Shown: positions 1-11,619, numbered from the stretch's first letter. The stretch: 64,000 nucleotides of DNA from Coniochaeta sp. PMI_546 (GCA_021432605.1 MU271143.1:2675277-2739276); one strand, 5' to 3'. The notes: generated by a model from the letters alone, not told the origin. A program made the numbers and translations.

Positions 1-298
1 GGACACAGGCGTGAATTGCGGTTTGCGAACCTGTGTGGGTAAGTCTGTCCGATCCTGTTGGACTTCGGGTTTTGGTGTTTTGAGATCATGAGCCACAGTC
101 AAACCAAGAAGCCTCAAGGTGAGGTTGAAGTTCGGATAAACGCTGGGCCCGCTTTTCTTTTTGTTCGAGTAATCCAGTCCCTTGCGAAGCTTGGACCACC
201 CAAAATTTCTAGGACAACCGTAGCCCGACTCCGACAGCCTCAAGCAATAGATAATAATTATCCAAACAGCGAGGAGTGTTCTGCCTCCATCCGCATCA
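1..298. other. Left-edge intergenic DNA, presumed uL29m promoter
   Basis: No convincing coding region lies here; the short open frames have no family resemblance. It is presumably the promoter and leader of the mitochondrial ribosomal protein gene that starts at 299. No TATA box is evident close to that start. Confidence 0.5.
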
Positions 299-1268
299 AT
301 GGCCTCTTCTAGAGCTCTGCGGCCTTCAGGGGTCGTAGGCCTCCTACAATCATGCAGTAGACCGACACTGTCACCATTATCAACACCACTCATCCTACTG
401 CAACACCAGCAACCACGAGAGCTCCAACGGATACCATCCTATCCCTCTTCCTCCTCCTCCAACCATTTCTCAACCTCCTCCCCTGTCTCCAGAAGACACG
501 TCTATCCCGGCGCCAGGAAAACACGCGACAACAACAAGCACCGCGGTGAGTCCTCGATGCGTCGCACCGGCCCGCGCTGGCGTCTTTCAGTGTCCGACGA
601 TCCCCTCCCGATTCCTGTGCCCAAGGCCGAGGTCCCCAAGCAGGAGACGGACCCGGATCACGGGCTTTGGGAGTTCTTCTACGACAGGGAGATGGTCGTG
701 CGGTCGGCGGCGGAGACCAGCCAGCACGGCCGGGCGTGGACGGTGGAGGAGCTCCGTGGCAAGAGCTGGGATGACTTGCATTCTCTCTGGTGGGTCTGCT
801 GCAAAGAGAGGAATCGGCTGGCCACTATGGCGTGGGAGAGGGAGAAGGGGAAGTATGGTTTCGGCGCCGCGGAGGATGGGGGAAGGGATGACGAGGTTTG
901 TTCTCCTCTTGCGCTCACTTTACGTGATTGGGTTCGATGCTAACTGTTGACTACAATAGATCGTAAAGACAATGAAGTCCATCAGGCACGTCCTCACTGA
1001 GCGGTACTACCTCTGGGAAGACGCGGTTGCGCTCGCTAAGGAGGATCCCGAAATCAATCTCTCCGGCATCGGGCAGGTCTACACGCCGCAAGAGTTCTTG
1101 GTAGAGGAGGACGAGGTAGAGGAAGTCACGCAGGAGGAGTTTGAGAAGATAAAGGCTGGTGAAATTCCGCAGTCGCTGGAGCAAGGCGAGAAGAAGGCAG
1201 ACCATACTGCGGCTGTAGACGCTTCTACGCTGCCGGCTGAGACGCCTAGGGAGGCGCCGAGAGTATAA
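299..1268 (+). CDS. MRPL4: Mitochondrial large-subunit ribosomal protein uL29m (MRP-L47 family)
   Basis: Two exons, 299-895 and 960-1268, give 301 residues; the 64-nt intron has a GCTAAC branch site and TAG acceptor, and the frame closes exactly. The product is the mitochondrial form of ribosomal protein L29 (yeast MRPL4, human MRPL47), part of the large subunit near the exit tunnel. The first ~60 residues are Ser/Arg/Pro-rich without acidic residues, as in a matrix-targeting presequence. The family core follows: LWEFFYDRE, then [19 protein letters not shown] and the basic helix KERNRLAT (about residues 122-175). The second exon holds the typical [18 protein letters not shown] segment and an acidic tail. 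ATG 299 is used because it opens directly into the presequence. Family assignment is by recognition of these motifs. Confidence 0.93.
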
Positions 1269-2006
1269 CCATTCCCGGAGTTGAGGTTGATGATTGCCTC
1301 GGAGACTCGAGGGCCTCGTACTTGTGGTCGCGGTGTAAATTTAGCAAATGTGTACAATACTGTCTGTTCATACTCCTTTGGGTATAGACTCTCATGAGCA
1401 TCTCCATGGGCAGAAAATGGATAACAATAAAATGTTACTGTATATTCAGGTCCTGGAGCCATGAGTAGCTACTGTCATGTTGGAAATCTACTCATGGTCA
1501 CAATTCAGTAACCAGCGCCCTCACTTGAGATTCCGAGACGAGTCCTGCCCTGGCCAGTGACTGTTTTGTCTGGTCAGCACTGAGCAAGATTACATACATG
1601 TAGCTGACCGTTTGTAAATTCTAAAGTCATCATGAAGCTCACTAATCTTCAAATTTGCGAGTCTGATGGTCATGTCATACTGAATTGGGGCCATCGTATC
1701 TTGCTTATCGTGTACGTTTTGGCTATGACTTTGCCTTCGCCTTCGCCAACCGGCGGGGTAGGCCTGACACAGTCAGCCGTGGAGCTCCGGAAGTGGATCC
1801 CGGCGCTACCCTTGTGCCGCTGTACCAGCTATCGGCCGGCGCCGCATGAGCTGTTGAGCTCCAACGTTGCCCGAAGGCGCATATATGTATATATATGGCG
1901 TTGCCCATCCTGGCTTTGTGACCGGATCTTGACAACATACAAGCAATCACTCAGAGACATATGAGCAATCAAATCATACCACTTCGAGCACAAACAGACG
2001 GTAAAG
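1269..2006 (+). promoter_or_regulatory. xanA promoter: TATA box, UaY-like and GATA sites
   Basis: This 738-bp stretch between the uL29m stop and the xanA ATG has no gene. A strong TATA run lies at 1882-1896, about 110 bp before the ATG. TCGG-N6-CCGC at 1832-1845 differs by one base from the published UaY consensus TCGG-N6-CCGA; UaY is the Zn2Cys6 activator of purine-use genes in Aspergillus. Two reverse-strand HGATAR words (CGATAA at 1705-1710, CGATAG at 1829-1834) fit the nitrogen regulator AreA/NIT2. The motifs are seen directly; the link to purine and nitrogen control is inference from the family. Confidence 0.5.
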
Positions 2007-3281
2007 ATGCCGTCCGCAACTCAGTCCATCACTATCGAGCCCTTGACGGTCCAGAAGGACTCACAAGTCAACTTCGGAGCCGTGGTCTCCAACGTGGACA
2101 TTGAGAACCTGACAGGTAAGACTTTTTGTGTCAAGGCACCTCTCTGTGACTGTTCAGAACCGTAAAATTAAGGGAGACCACCCGTCAAATCGGTAACCTC
2201 CTGGTAAGTTGCTACGTCCCCCTTCTCAGCCCAACTAACACCAAATTCAGATGATGACTTTGCGACTATCCGCGACGCCCTCTTCAACCACCAAGTCCTA
2301 GTGTTCAAGTCCCAGTCCCACGTCACACCGAGGGCCCAGTACGAGCTAACCCGCCGCTTCGACCCGGCGGGAACCTCCTACGGCCACGGCGCGACCATCG
2401 ACGCGAAGCGCTCGATCCTGCACCCGGACCTCAAGACGATCCCCCATCAGCCCCAGGTGCAGGTGATCGGCAATGGCTTCGTGCCCTCCTACGAAGGGCT
2501 CACAAACATCCAGCTCCGCCATCCGCACCACAGGACCTTCCATGCCACCCATATCCCCGACGAAGACGACCTCGCCTTCACCCGCTTCTACAGGTGGCAC
2601 ATCGATGCCGCACTGTACGGCCTCGCGCCGCCTATCGCCACGACCCTGTTGGCCGTGAAAGTACCCAAGGGCCGCAGACAGACAGTCCGCTACGACGACG
2701 GCTCAGGCGACGAGCTGGACGTGCCCCTCGGCACGACGGCCTTCGTCTCCGGGAACGAAATGTACGATGCCCTGTCCCCCGAGGACCAAGCCTTCGCACG
2801 CTCCACCAAGGTAGAGTACGCCCCGCACCCGTACATCTGGATGTCCACCGCCCGCTCGCGGCCCACGGGCCTGGGGCTCGTCAGCGAGGGCAAGGAGCTG
2901 CCCCTCGACCAACTCCCGCCCGTCGAAGAAGAGAAGGTCCAGATCCTGCCCATGTGCTGGCGCAACCCCGTCACGGGCAAGCTGGCGCTGCAGGTTCATC
3001 CCTCCGCGGTGAGGAAGCTGCATTTTGCCGACGGAACCGTGGTGGATGACCTGGCCGAGGTGAGGGAGATCGTGTATCGCCTTCAGAGGCCGGGCATCGC
3101 GCCTTCCAAGGTGTACGCGCACGACTGGGAAGAGGGTGACTTGGTGCTTTTCCATAATCGCGGGGTGCTGCACTCTGTTGTCGGGGCATTTGCGGCGGAC
3201 GAGGTGAGGTTGTTTCGCCAGTGTAACATTGCTGCTACTCACTTGCCTGAGGGGCCTGCTGTGGCTGCAGTAAGCGCTTAG
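2007..3281 (+). CDS. xanA: Alpha-ketoglutarate-dependent xanthine dioxygenase
   Basis: Exons 2007-2115 and 2251-3281 encode 379 residues; a single 135-nt intron joins them in frame (…ENLT-DDDFAT…). The enzyme is a cytosolic TauD/TfdA-family Fe(II) oxygenase that oxidises xanthine to uric acid with 2-oxoglutarate and O2, replacing molybdenum xanthine dehydrogenase in many fungi. The 2-His-1-Asp iron triad is visible: WHID (H153, D155) and GVLHS (H344). As I recall, A. nidulans XanA has H149/D151/H340, so the spacing is the same with a shift of four. Other family stretches are LQRPGIAP, HDWEEGD and LFHNRGVLHSVVG. The length matches XanA (about 370). The upstream region carries UaY- and GATA-like sites, fitting purine and nitrogen regulation. 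A more general TauD dioxygenase is the alternative, but the match through the whole protein argues for XanA. Confidence 0.93.
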
Positions 3282-3652
3282 GTCGCCAGGGTATGGGTCT
3301 GTTCTTTCTGTCTTTGATATTGGGTCAAGGGTCCTCGCGTTTGGTAGCTAAGGTAGTCTGAATGATATCGTTCTCGATATGGACCAGGCTCTCGTGCCGT
3401 TCTTTGCTGAGTCAGTGCAAGAAATATGAATCTGCCCTGTCGGATATGTTTGTCAACTTTGCTCGCCACTGCCTACCTTGCCGCCTACCTTGCCAGGGTT
3501 GAGGTGCTGGTCCTGTTCTTCAGCTCTAGACGTCATCGTCAGGCTCACCATTCATAGGTCGTAACATGCATCTAGACTGTCCCTCCAAAGGCCACTCTTC
3601 ACTAAACAAGTGTCGTGTCTAAGAGGTTATTGTCGTACATTATCGAGCTAAG
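3282..3652. other. Convergent 3' intergenic spacer
   Basis: This is the 371-bp spacer between the 3' ends of xanA and the GH125 gene, presumably their 3' UTRs and terminators. The word CTACCTTGCC occurs twice close together near 3473-3495. No gene is seen. Confidence 0.5.
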
Positions 3653-5560
3653 CTATAACTCATACGGCTTCGCAGCGTCGAAGATCAGGTGAGGCTTCCG
3701 CTTGGCTATATCCAAGATCGTATCGGCAAACACTCCATTAGCCCAAGCGAACCAACTCCCTAAGTCATCTTTGTCAGTCTAGCACCTCACATGTCATCGC
3801 CGGATACTTACTGGTATAAGACACAGCCGTATTGACGTCCACACTTTCGTGTATCAACCCCAAGTGGCTCACACTCAGAACAAGATTCAGACACTCCTCA
3901 ATCTCAGTATCGTTATCCGACGTCTGCGCCTGGATGAGCAGACTCATCGGCCATGCGTTCTGGAGTCCTATATGAGGTCCTGCTTCTTCGTCAGCAAGTT
4001 GCCTGTGCATTTCATTTATCGCAGGCCAAATGAGTGAACATACCTCCAATCCCCCTGAACTCCCTCCCAGTCAAGTAATACGGATTACTCGCTTTTTCAA
4101 GAAGCATTTTCCTCGTATTGCGATATGTGGGATCGTCCCTCGCCACGAACCCCATGAGCGGCAGCGCCAGCAGGCTGGGATAGTTCGCGTCGTCCATCAA
4201 GATGTGACTCCCATAGCCATCGACCTCGTATGCGAATACTTCCCCGTACTTCCTGTGCTTCACCACGCCATACTCCCATATCCCGTCCGTAATCCGCTGG
4301 CTCAACCGATCCAGCTCGTCCGCGAGGAGGATGTCCTCCTTCGCCCCGGTGGCCCGGAGAATCTTCCCCGTCCTCCTCAGCTCAACAGCCATCATCGCGT
4401 TAGCAGGTATAAAATACCCCAATATCGTCGCGTCATCGCTCGGCCTGAACGCAGACCGCACAAGTCCCGTCCCGTCGGCGAGCGGGTTGCCCACGCCCAT
4501 CAGGTTCAGCGTCTCGGTGCCCGTGTTGGTGTTGCGCTGGAAGGTGTACTCGTTCCGCCTGTAACGCCCCGTCTCCGGGTCGAACGTGCCGCGGCTCTGC
4601 TCATCTAGCACGGCCAGCACGATCTGCAGCGCGATCCTCCACCTCCTGCTGCCTTGCAGGAATTCTGCCTTCCCTGTCGCCTCGGCGAACTCGTTCCCCA
4701 AGGCCAAGAAATGAGCTAGGCTGTCGAGCTCGTATTTACACTCAAATACGGCCCCGGGCTCGTAGGCCGGGTGGACGGCGTCGTCCTGCCCGTTGGCGGT
4801 GGGGCGCAGGCCCGACGGCGGAGGCGGCTGGAACGCGTTGCAGTAGGGGCTCTCGATGACATACTCGGCTTGCGTGTTGATGGCGCCTAGAATGAGGTTG
4901 TAGATGCGCTTGTCGGTCTTGGCTAAGGGCTGGTAGGGGCGCAGCTGGTTGGTGCTGTCGCGGAGCCACGAGGCGATGATGTCGCCGGTTATAATGAAGG
5001 ATTGCGGGCCGGTCCATCTGTCTTCGTCCGAGGGGGAGAGGTACTCGTCTGGGTCGGTGCCGGGGTGGTATTGTTTGCCATGCGGTCTCTGTTGCTTCTT
5101 CTTCGTTTTGTTCTTGTTGCGGCTTGGGTCTGCGGTCTCAGTGCCATCTGTATGCCACTTGACGGTCGTGTCTGTAGTTGACGGGAAGGTGTTCTCGAAG
5201 AGGCGGGCGAGATCGAGGTCTTTCATGCGGCTAGTCACATCCTTGATGACCTTCTCGATCGAGTCCGAGGTGAAGGTCCGACACTTGGGGTGCGGTCGTT
5301 GGTATGGTAGACGGAGGGGTCCGTTGCTGAGAGGGCGACTTAGACTGGCAGTTAGTACGTGTGTATCGCGACAGTGTATCAATTACCATCACTCACTGAG
5401 GGTACGTGGCGTGGAGCGCATAGTCTGGACAGGCGTCCTTGTCGAAGCCACCGTACAGAGGATCCTGTTGTTCGTAATCATTGTCCAGTTGCGCTCCGAC
5501 GAATCTGGCTGACAGGAGCGCCAGCGACAGCAGGATAGATAGAGGGCGTAAGCGAGCCAT
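3653..5560 (-). CDS. Secreted glycoside hydrolase family 125 (exo-alpha-1,6-mannosidase)
   Basis: Four exons on the minus strand (5560-5397, 5344-4044, 3979-3812, 3759-3653) give 579 residues, each frame closing exactly. The product resembles GH125 enzymes, which remove terminal alpha-1,6-mannose from N- or O-glycans. Residues 1-23 are a signal peptide (basic MARLR, then a Leu/Ser core ending ARFVGA), so it is secreted. Family marks are FIITGDIIASWLRDSTNQL, YELDSLAHFLAL, SAFRPSDDATI, FIPANAM, WEYGVV, YEVDGYG, MDDANYPSLLALP, RGIGGPHIGLQNAWPM and the C-terminal WFAWANGVF. A TATA-like run at 5596-5604 lies only ~36 bp before the ATG, which would make the leader very short. A KNKTKKKQQ insert near residue 113 is a basic, probably looped-out segment. 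Confidence 0.9.
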
Positions 5561-6214
5561 TGTGACAGGTGGGCGATAACGAGGCGGTATAGACCTATAT
5601 ATAAGAGCTCGCGGGCTCTTGGATACACTTCCTCTGGAAGTGCATAGCTTGACCTGTCGTCGAATTGGCGACCTTCGATCTCTGGTCGGGGAATGGACAC
5701 CTCACAAGACTGCGAGTGGCCGCGGTACAAACAGTCCGCGGTGAGAAAGAGAACAAAATTCCAGGTTACAAGCAATGGAACCAGGTTAAAGTGGTTAAAC
5801 ACCCCCCTGCCAATTGCGCTCGTGGTGATGTTCACGAAGGCCACATTGCCGCTGTTGTGCTTGGCGCCTGGAGGAGGGGTAATGCTTGCACTGCAGCAGC
5901 TTCCCTATTGTGTTTGCAATTGTTGCAACGGGAGATCTACGACACCAGACGAACGGAGCTTGGAAGAGCTTGTGGAGCCTTCACAGCTTCAAAATACGGG
6001 GAACTGCATAAATCATACATAATTGTCACATGTGAAGGATCATTGTAATGGGACGTTGATGATAGTGTGGTTTCTGCTGCGGCCAGTCCAAATTGACCAA
6101 TTGTTGTCGTTACAGCCTGGACAGTTACATACATGTCCTTTGGCCTTGGCCTTGCTTGTCCTTCTGATGGCAATGACCTTGCGAATACAGGGAGCATTGG
6201 GCGTCACCAGCCTC
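5561..6214. other. Spacer between the GH125 5' end and the POL32 3' end
   Basis: 654 bp. The TATA-like run at 5596-5604 (minus strand) belongs to the GH125 promoter. The rest should hold upstream GH125 control DNA and the POL32 3' UTR. Small open frames here have no recognisable family and look accidental. Confidence 0.5.
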
Positions 6215-7760
6215 TCATGTCTTCTTATTAAAGAAAGACATGATACTACCTTGCCCCTTGGGCCCGGCCTTCTTGCCTTTGGCGGCTGTCGTCGAACTTG
6301 CCGGCTTCGGTTTCGAAGAGGGTGGTGGAGGAGCCTCGTCTTCCGAGAACGACTCCCACGCCGGCTCTCGGACAGTAACTATGTATTGTAGGATCGAGTC
6401 AGCTGACGCATAGCAGTTGGGTCATGATTGTCCGGCTCGAACTCACCCATGTTCCCCTCCTCGTCAAGGAAACGCCTGGTCTTCATGACCTTCCTCTTGC
6501 CTCTCCGCCTTCCGTCGCCAGATGCAGAGACAACCTCTGAGGGCTCTTCTTTTTCCGACTCTGGCGCAGACTTCTCTTCTTCAGGTTCCTCCATCGGCGT
6601 ATCTTCTTTCTCTTGAATCTCTTCTTCCTCGTCGTCTTGTTCCATCATCCGCTGCAGCTCCTCTTTCCTCTGTTGTGCTCTGCTCTTGGCGGCCGCTGCC
6701 TCAGGAGCCTTGGGCTTCGGAAGCACCGCAGAATCATCCTCGTCATCATCGGATAGCGGATGCACGCTGGAATCGTCACCACTGGGCGTGGCGGGCTGGG
6801 ACTCTGCCTTCCTTGCTTTTGCGGCAGCACCTTTGGCAAATGCTGCCATGAGGCCGCCAGAACCTCCCCGTTGCAGCGCTGGCTTGGCTTTCTTGCCGGC
6901 TGCTGAGGATACCGGTGCCGATGGAGCTGGTATTGGGTCTTGCTGGGGTTCCTTCATCTCTTCCTTCACGTTGGTTGACGCTGCGACTGGTTTGGCGGCC
7001 GCTTTAACCTCGACTTTGGGTGTGGCGGATTTAGGTGCAGCTGGGGCCGTAGCTGCGAGTCTTAGACCTGGTCCTCTCCTTTCTCGTCGACGTACCTTTG
7101 CGTTGGTAATGGTGCCGTAGAGTTTGAGGTTAGAGGGAATATCTTCTTGCGTCGACAGTGTTGATACCTGTCGAGCCGCATCGGATAGGAGGGCCATGTC
7201 CTTCACTGGGTGCGGCCCGAGACTGTAGACGTGAATTGACTTGACTTCCTCGTATGCTTGTAAAGCATCTAGCGTGATGTTAGTTCACACACACTTGTTT
7301 ATGGCCGGAGCGCTGACAGACCTTTGAGCTCATCCTCTGGGATAAGCGAGAGCGTCTGGACAGGTACCACATCGTAATTCTCATCCGGCTCTGGCATCGA
7401 GCTCATCATATCAACATCGTCGTCTTGACTTGGTTGTGGCTGAGAGCTCGCATGCTCAATTTTCTTAGTGCCGTATACCAAGTAAGTAGCATATACAGAC
7501 CCAGGGCGCTTGCCGGTCTGCCACTTGTGGAAGTCGAAGAGCATTCTGGTACATGGTAAGCAGATGCACACACGATATCTACTTGCTGGAGCTCCCTTAC
7601 TGTTTTGCAATATTGACATGGACCTTGAGGGCTCTGCTGAGGAAGCGATATGTGATCTTTCCCTGTGTTAGCTTGCGAATGCCTCGAACGTTGGCATTGA
7701 ACTTACCACTTTGTCCTCGCTGAGTATATTCTCAGCTAGATACCTCTTGTAGTCATCCAT
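6215..7760 (-). CDS. POL32: DNA polymerase delta subunit 3 (p66/Cdc27/Pol32) with PCNA-binding box
   Basis: Five exons (7760-7707, 7656-7601, 7545-7322, 7268-6447, 6378-6215) give 439 residues. Pol32 is the non-catalytic processivity subunit of DNA polymerase delta, and also serves in translesion and break-induced synthesis. The N-terminal family core is present: MDDYKRYLAENILSEDKV, ITYRFLSRALKVHVNIAKQ, MLFDFHKWQ and YEEVKSIHVYSL. Then comes a long charged, Pro/Ala-rich tail with RRRGKRKVMKTRRFLDEEG. The protein ends with a textbook PIP box, QGSIMSFF (Q428, I431, F434, F435), two residues from KKT. The intron before exon 2 has two possible acceptors six bases apart (after 7657 or 7663), adding or omitting Gly-Lys. 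ATG 7760 is preferred because the conserved core begins there, although the frame is open further upstream. Confidence 0.93.
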
Positions 7761-8285
7761 TACAACAAGACCAGTGGTCTGAACCAGTTCGTTGACAACT
7801 TTATTTCCTGCAGTAGAACCCAGCCAAAGTGTCTCGAGACTTTGTTTTGCAGTCGTTATTGAGATACCTCTAAGCCCGAGATGTAAGAACCATTTACTTC
7901 CCACAATTGTAGCGCAGTACCGCGACGCGTCTGTTAGCGCTTCCTAGAAGTGGGGCGCCACTTAAACCCCCTGTCGCGGCCTGAACTGCACCGGCGCGCT
8001 TTGGAGATGGAAGTCGCGATCTGCTGGTCATTGTGAAAATGGTTCTGCTTGGTCTCTTCTTCACACTTACATTGCCACCTGCTTTGCAATAAGTTTATTA
8101 CTCCGCCGTATTCTATCGGCTTGGCTTAAGTTGGCCCTTCGACTACGGATCGTATAATCTTTTTGCAAGTGATTTTCCCGCGGACGCTCGAACTGCAATA
8201 GCGGCCTCGATCCTGTCAAGCATTGGAGGGCTCTGGTATGTCATAGTACCGCGGCCAGACAGCCACGACCGGAGAGGTGGTGACA
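7761..8285. promoter_or_regulatory. Shared divergent promoter of POL32 and RAD18
   Basis: 525 bp separate the two divergent start codons. ACGCGT, the MluI cell-cycle box bound by MBF in yeasts and typical of DNA-synthesis genes, is at 7925-7930. TTTCCCGC at 8174-8181 is similar to an E2F-type site and lies ~105 bp before the RAD18 ATG. No TATA box is evident. Motifs are seen; G1/S control is inference. Confidence 0.55.
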
Positions 8286-9662
8286 ATGGACCAGCTCCCA
8301 AGCGAACCACACTACGATGTTCCCGACTCGACAGACTGGCTCAACACGCCTCTTTCGGGTCTTATGTCCGTCGAGCAGGCCTTCCGCTGCCATGTCTGCA
8401 AGGACTTCTACACATCGCCCATGCTGACCTCTTGCAATCACACATTCTGCTCCTTATGCATCCGCCGCTGTCTTTCGGTGGATGGCAAGTGTCCACTATG
8501 TCGCAAGACGGACCAAGAGACAAGGTTAAGGGGAAACTGGGCTCTGAGAGAGGCTGTGGACTGTTTCAAGGAATGTCGGACAGCTATACTAGAGTTTGCG
8601 AGGAAGCCTACTACTGCCATGACGGCCGCATCTCCTAAGAGGAAAGCCGCCGAGGTGGAGGACAGTGAGGATCGGGACGAGCGCACACCGAAGAGACCAC
8701 GCCGGAGCACCCGATCAGGCAAGACGCGGGGCGCTGAGGCGAATTCTGCCATGTCGCAGGAGGAGATATACAGTCCCGAAAAGAGCGACCCGGCGGATGA
8801 GTATATACCAGGTACGAATCTATTTCCTTAGAGGTCAACCATTGCTGGGGTGCTGACAAACCCAGACGACGGGCTTGTTGCTTGTCCCATTTGCTGGGAG
8901 AGGATGAAACTACAGGCAGTGGACAGACACATCTCGACAGGTTCCTGTCCTGGGGCACCACAGCCGCAATCTCAACTACAAGCACCAATTTCGAACGGTG
9001 CCTCAACCAGGAGCACGCAATCTAACTTCGTTTCCACCTCAAAAGCTAAAACTCAACAAACAGCGAAGGCTCTAGAGCATCTTCCGGCGCTCAACTACTC
9101 CATGCTGAAAGACCAAGCTCTCCGGAAGAAGCTGGCGGAGCTACACATCTCAACCTACGGCTCAAGGCAAATGCTTGAGCAGAGGCACAAAGAATGGGTC
9201 ACGATATGGAATGCGAACTGCGACTCTGCACACCCCAAGACGCGCACTGAGCTGCTTCGCGATCTTGACACCTGGGAGAGAACTATGGGTAGCGCCGCGC
9301 GGACTCCAACTCTGTACGGGCCACAAGCCGCACCACCTCAAGTCAAGGACAAGAACTTTGATGGAGCGTCATGGGCTACGAGCCATGACTCTTCGTTCAA
9401 AGACCTGATCGCCAAGGCCAGGCAGACGAAAAAGCAGGCTGAGCAAAAGGCTGAGAAGGCGAGCACACCAGATCCAGCAGCTGCGACACAACAGCCGACC
9501 GAAAGGGAGGCGATGGACGGAGATTCTCGATCAATGGTTAACGGAGGAGGAAATCGGTACCACGACGAGATCTACGGATTTGATGGGGCAGCCGACTTTA
9601 CCATGCCCGTCACGAATGGTGGACCTGATCCAGAACAACCAAGAACGACAGACGACGGCTGA
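8286..9662 (+). CDS. RAD18: Postreplication-repair E3 ubiquitin ligase RAD18
   Basis: Exons 8286-8811 and 8866-9662 encode 440 residues; the 54-nt intron closes the frame as DEYIP-DDGLV. With Rad6, Rad18 mono-ubiquitylates PCNA at stalled forks and so opens damage tolerance. Domains in order: a RING finger at residues 35-72 (CHVC, CNHTFCSLC, CPLC); a basic linker (KRPRRSTR) that may be a nuclear signal; a UBZ4-type zinc finger at 182-203 (CPIC … HISTGSC); and a SAP domain at about 253-288 (NYSMLKDQALRKKLAELHI), which binds DNA. Order and size match ascomycete RAD18 (Neurospora uvs-2). It is divergent from POL32, another PCNA partner. Confidence 0.96.
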
Positions 9663-10076
9663 ACCTTGAATTACTGTCTAGAAAGAGCTCTGACTTCGTC
9701 AGCCGAAAACGCAGTGCCCATCACCACTGCTTTGCAAATCATGGACGTGGAGGTGAAGGACGCGGGCGAACAGCTGCACCCTCCGGAATCCAGTAGTTGT
9801 GTCTCCTGTTGAAAATCCAACCAACAAAATGGTCTTGGGGACGAGCAGGATGGTCCGGATGGTCCTACCAAGCAAATGAGAGTTCGTTTGGTGTACACGC
9901 GCCCATATTAAACTGAAATGAAGCACTTGGAATATCATGGAGATGCCCTAGCCCGTGTATCCGCTACCCCTGCTTGTAGATGACCCTATGCAAGCATCAT
10001 GTTCTAGCCCCCTATGACACCAGAAATTATTAGCGAATCGTGATAGAAAGAGAGAAAAAGCCTAAGATCGAGCTAC
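9663..10076. other. Convergent spacer between RAD18 and CHM7
   Basis: 414 bp between two 3' ends. No gene or structured element was recognised; presumably 3' UTRs and terminators. Confidence 0.5.
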
Positions 10077-11619
10077 TCAAGCAGCCAGCTGTGGCTCGGC
10101 CTCCTTAGTCTCCTCAAGGGTCATCCTACTGATTTCCTCGGCAGTATCGTCGGCCTTCGCCTCCACCTCAGCCTCTCTCTCCTTCTCCTTCTCTGCTTCC
10201 TTCTGCTCCGCAGGCACACTCCCTGCGGCATCTAACCTCCTCCGGACCTCCTCCGCCTCAGCCGCCTTCCTCTCCTCCTCAACCCTCTTCCTCTCCTCTT
10301 CAACCTTCTTCCTCTGCGCCTCCTCCTTCTCCCTCTCCTCCCTCTCAATGACCGCCAGCTCATCATCAATTTCCCCTTCGTCAACAACCACCCCGCCGGC
10401 AGTCTCTGCATCAGCCAATATACTGTTCACCTCATCCGCCGTGTCCATCTGGCTGCGCAACCGCTCCACCACGCCCTCCACACCCTCCGCACCACCAACA
10501 GCAGCGTTCAACCGCCTCAGCGCCTCACCCGAACTCTCCATCACCCTGACCAGCGCAACATTATCCGCCGCCTGTTGAATCTTGTGTGCCGTTTCCTCCA
10601 GTTGCGACAGGGTATTGAACCGCGCCGAGAGGGTAGACTCAGCCAGCTTCTTCAATTTCAGCGCCGCCAGCGCCGCGACGCGGTTCTTCTTTGCCACTGC
10701 TTGTTTCGCCGTTTCGGCAAGCTCTTCGACCCTTTTTGATAGCACAGATGTCTGGTGTGTTAGATAGGAGACCAGCTCTTTCAGCTGCGCTATCGAGGCG
10801 TCGTCTTCGCCCAGACTCCCCACCCTCGCATCCGGGTCGTCAAAGGCACGGATCTTGACCGTCTTTCCGTCGTAGAGCACGAGATTCTTATCCCGCGATA
10901 GGAATCGCAGCAGGACATCCACGTCCATGGCAGACAGCGTCTTCCCGTCCACCAGCTGGTCCCCGAATGTCTTGGCGAAGTGCGCTTTCGAGAAGGTCCG
11001 CTCGAACCGGCTTGAGAGCTCGCCGGTCTTGTTGACAAACTCCTTAGCCGCCGCTTCTAGGTTGGCTAGGATGACGAACTGCCCGATAGGCACCTTATCC
11101 CCTCCCCGTCCGCCGAACATGTCGGCTACGCCCAGCTGTCTCAACGCCCACGCCGCCAAGGCCGAGGGGCTCGTTATCGTCCACGGCTTGTAGTAGATGC
11201 TCTGCTTCGAGCCCAGAAAGTCCGGCAGGGTCATGATTTCGTTCGCGCTCAGCGCCTCGGCAAACACAGCGCCCAGCGCGAGCGGACGGCCATACTGCTT
11301 CGACTCGAGGGCGCGGAGGAGCCGCTCGTCGCAGTCGAGAACGAGCAGGTTCGGACCTGTACTGGTTTTGGAGGCCGGCGCGAGGCCGGATCGCGCGATG
11401 GAGGCTAGAGCGTGGCGCCATGCTGAGATGTTGGCTTGGTAGCCGTCTGGGTTGAGGGTCCGTTGGGAGCGGAAGTCGGAGTAGAGGGCTGGGAGCCGGG
11501 CTCTGCGCGCGACACATGTGAGTAAGGCAAGTGGCCAGACGAGCGAAAAACGTTCGAAACGAGACTCACTTCCTGAAGCTCGGCTCGTTCTGCAGGAGAT
11601 AGTCGAGGAGTGTGCTCAT
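10077..11619 (-). CDS. CHM7: ESCRT-III-like Snf7 family protein Chm7 (CHMP7)
   Basis: Exons 11619-11570 and 11502-10077 (67-nt intron) encode 491 residues. Chm7/CHMP7 is the ESCRT-II/III hybrid that recruits ESCRT-III to the nuclear envelope for quality control and resealing. The N-terminal half carries winged-helix-like ESCRT-II sequence (FRKARLPALYSDFR, YQANISAWRHAL, LPDFLGSKQSIYYKPWTI). The C-terminal half is Snf7-like: an alpha-helical, basic-then-acidic coiled coil with AALAALKLKKLAE and DTADEVNSILADAE. A long Glu/Lys repeat region and a C-terminal ISRMTLEETKEAEPQ follow. The short first exon (MSTLLDYLLQNEPSFR) is needed to give a complete N-terminus. A generic SNF7 protein is the alternative. 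Confidence 0.87.

Noticed and set aside
2116-2250. Twin-intron (stwintron) or a micro-exon inside the 135-nt xanA intron, suggested by a second GTAAGT at 2204.
   Set aside because: A separate middle exon would bring a stop in frame, and I find no internal acceptor that would restore a split donor. One 135-nt intron closes the frame exactly.
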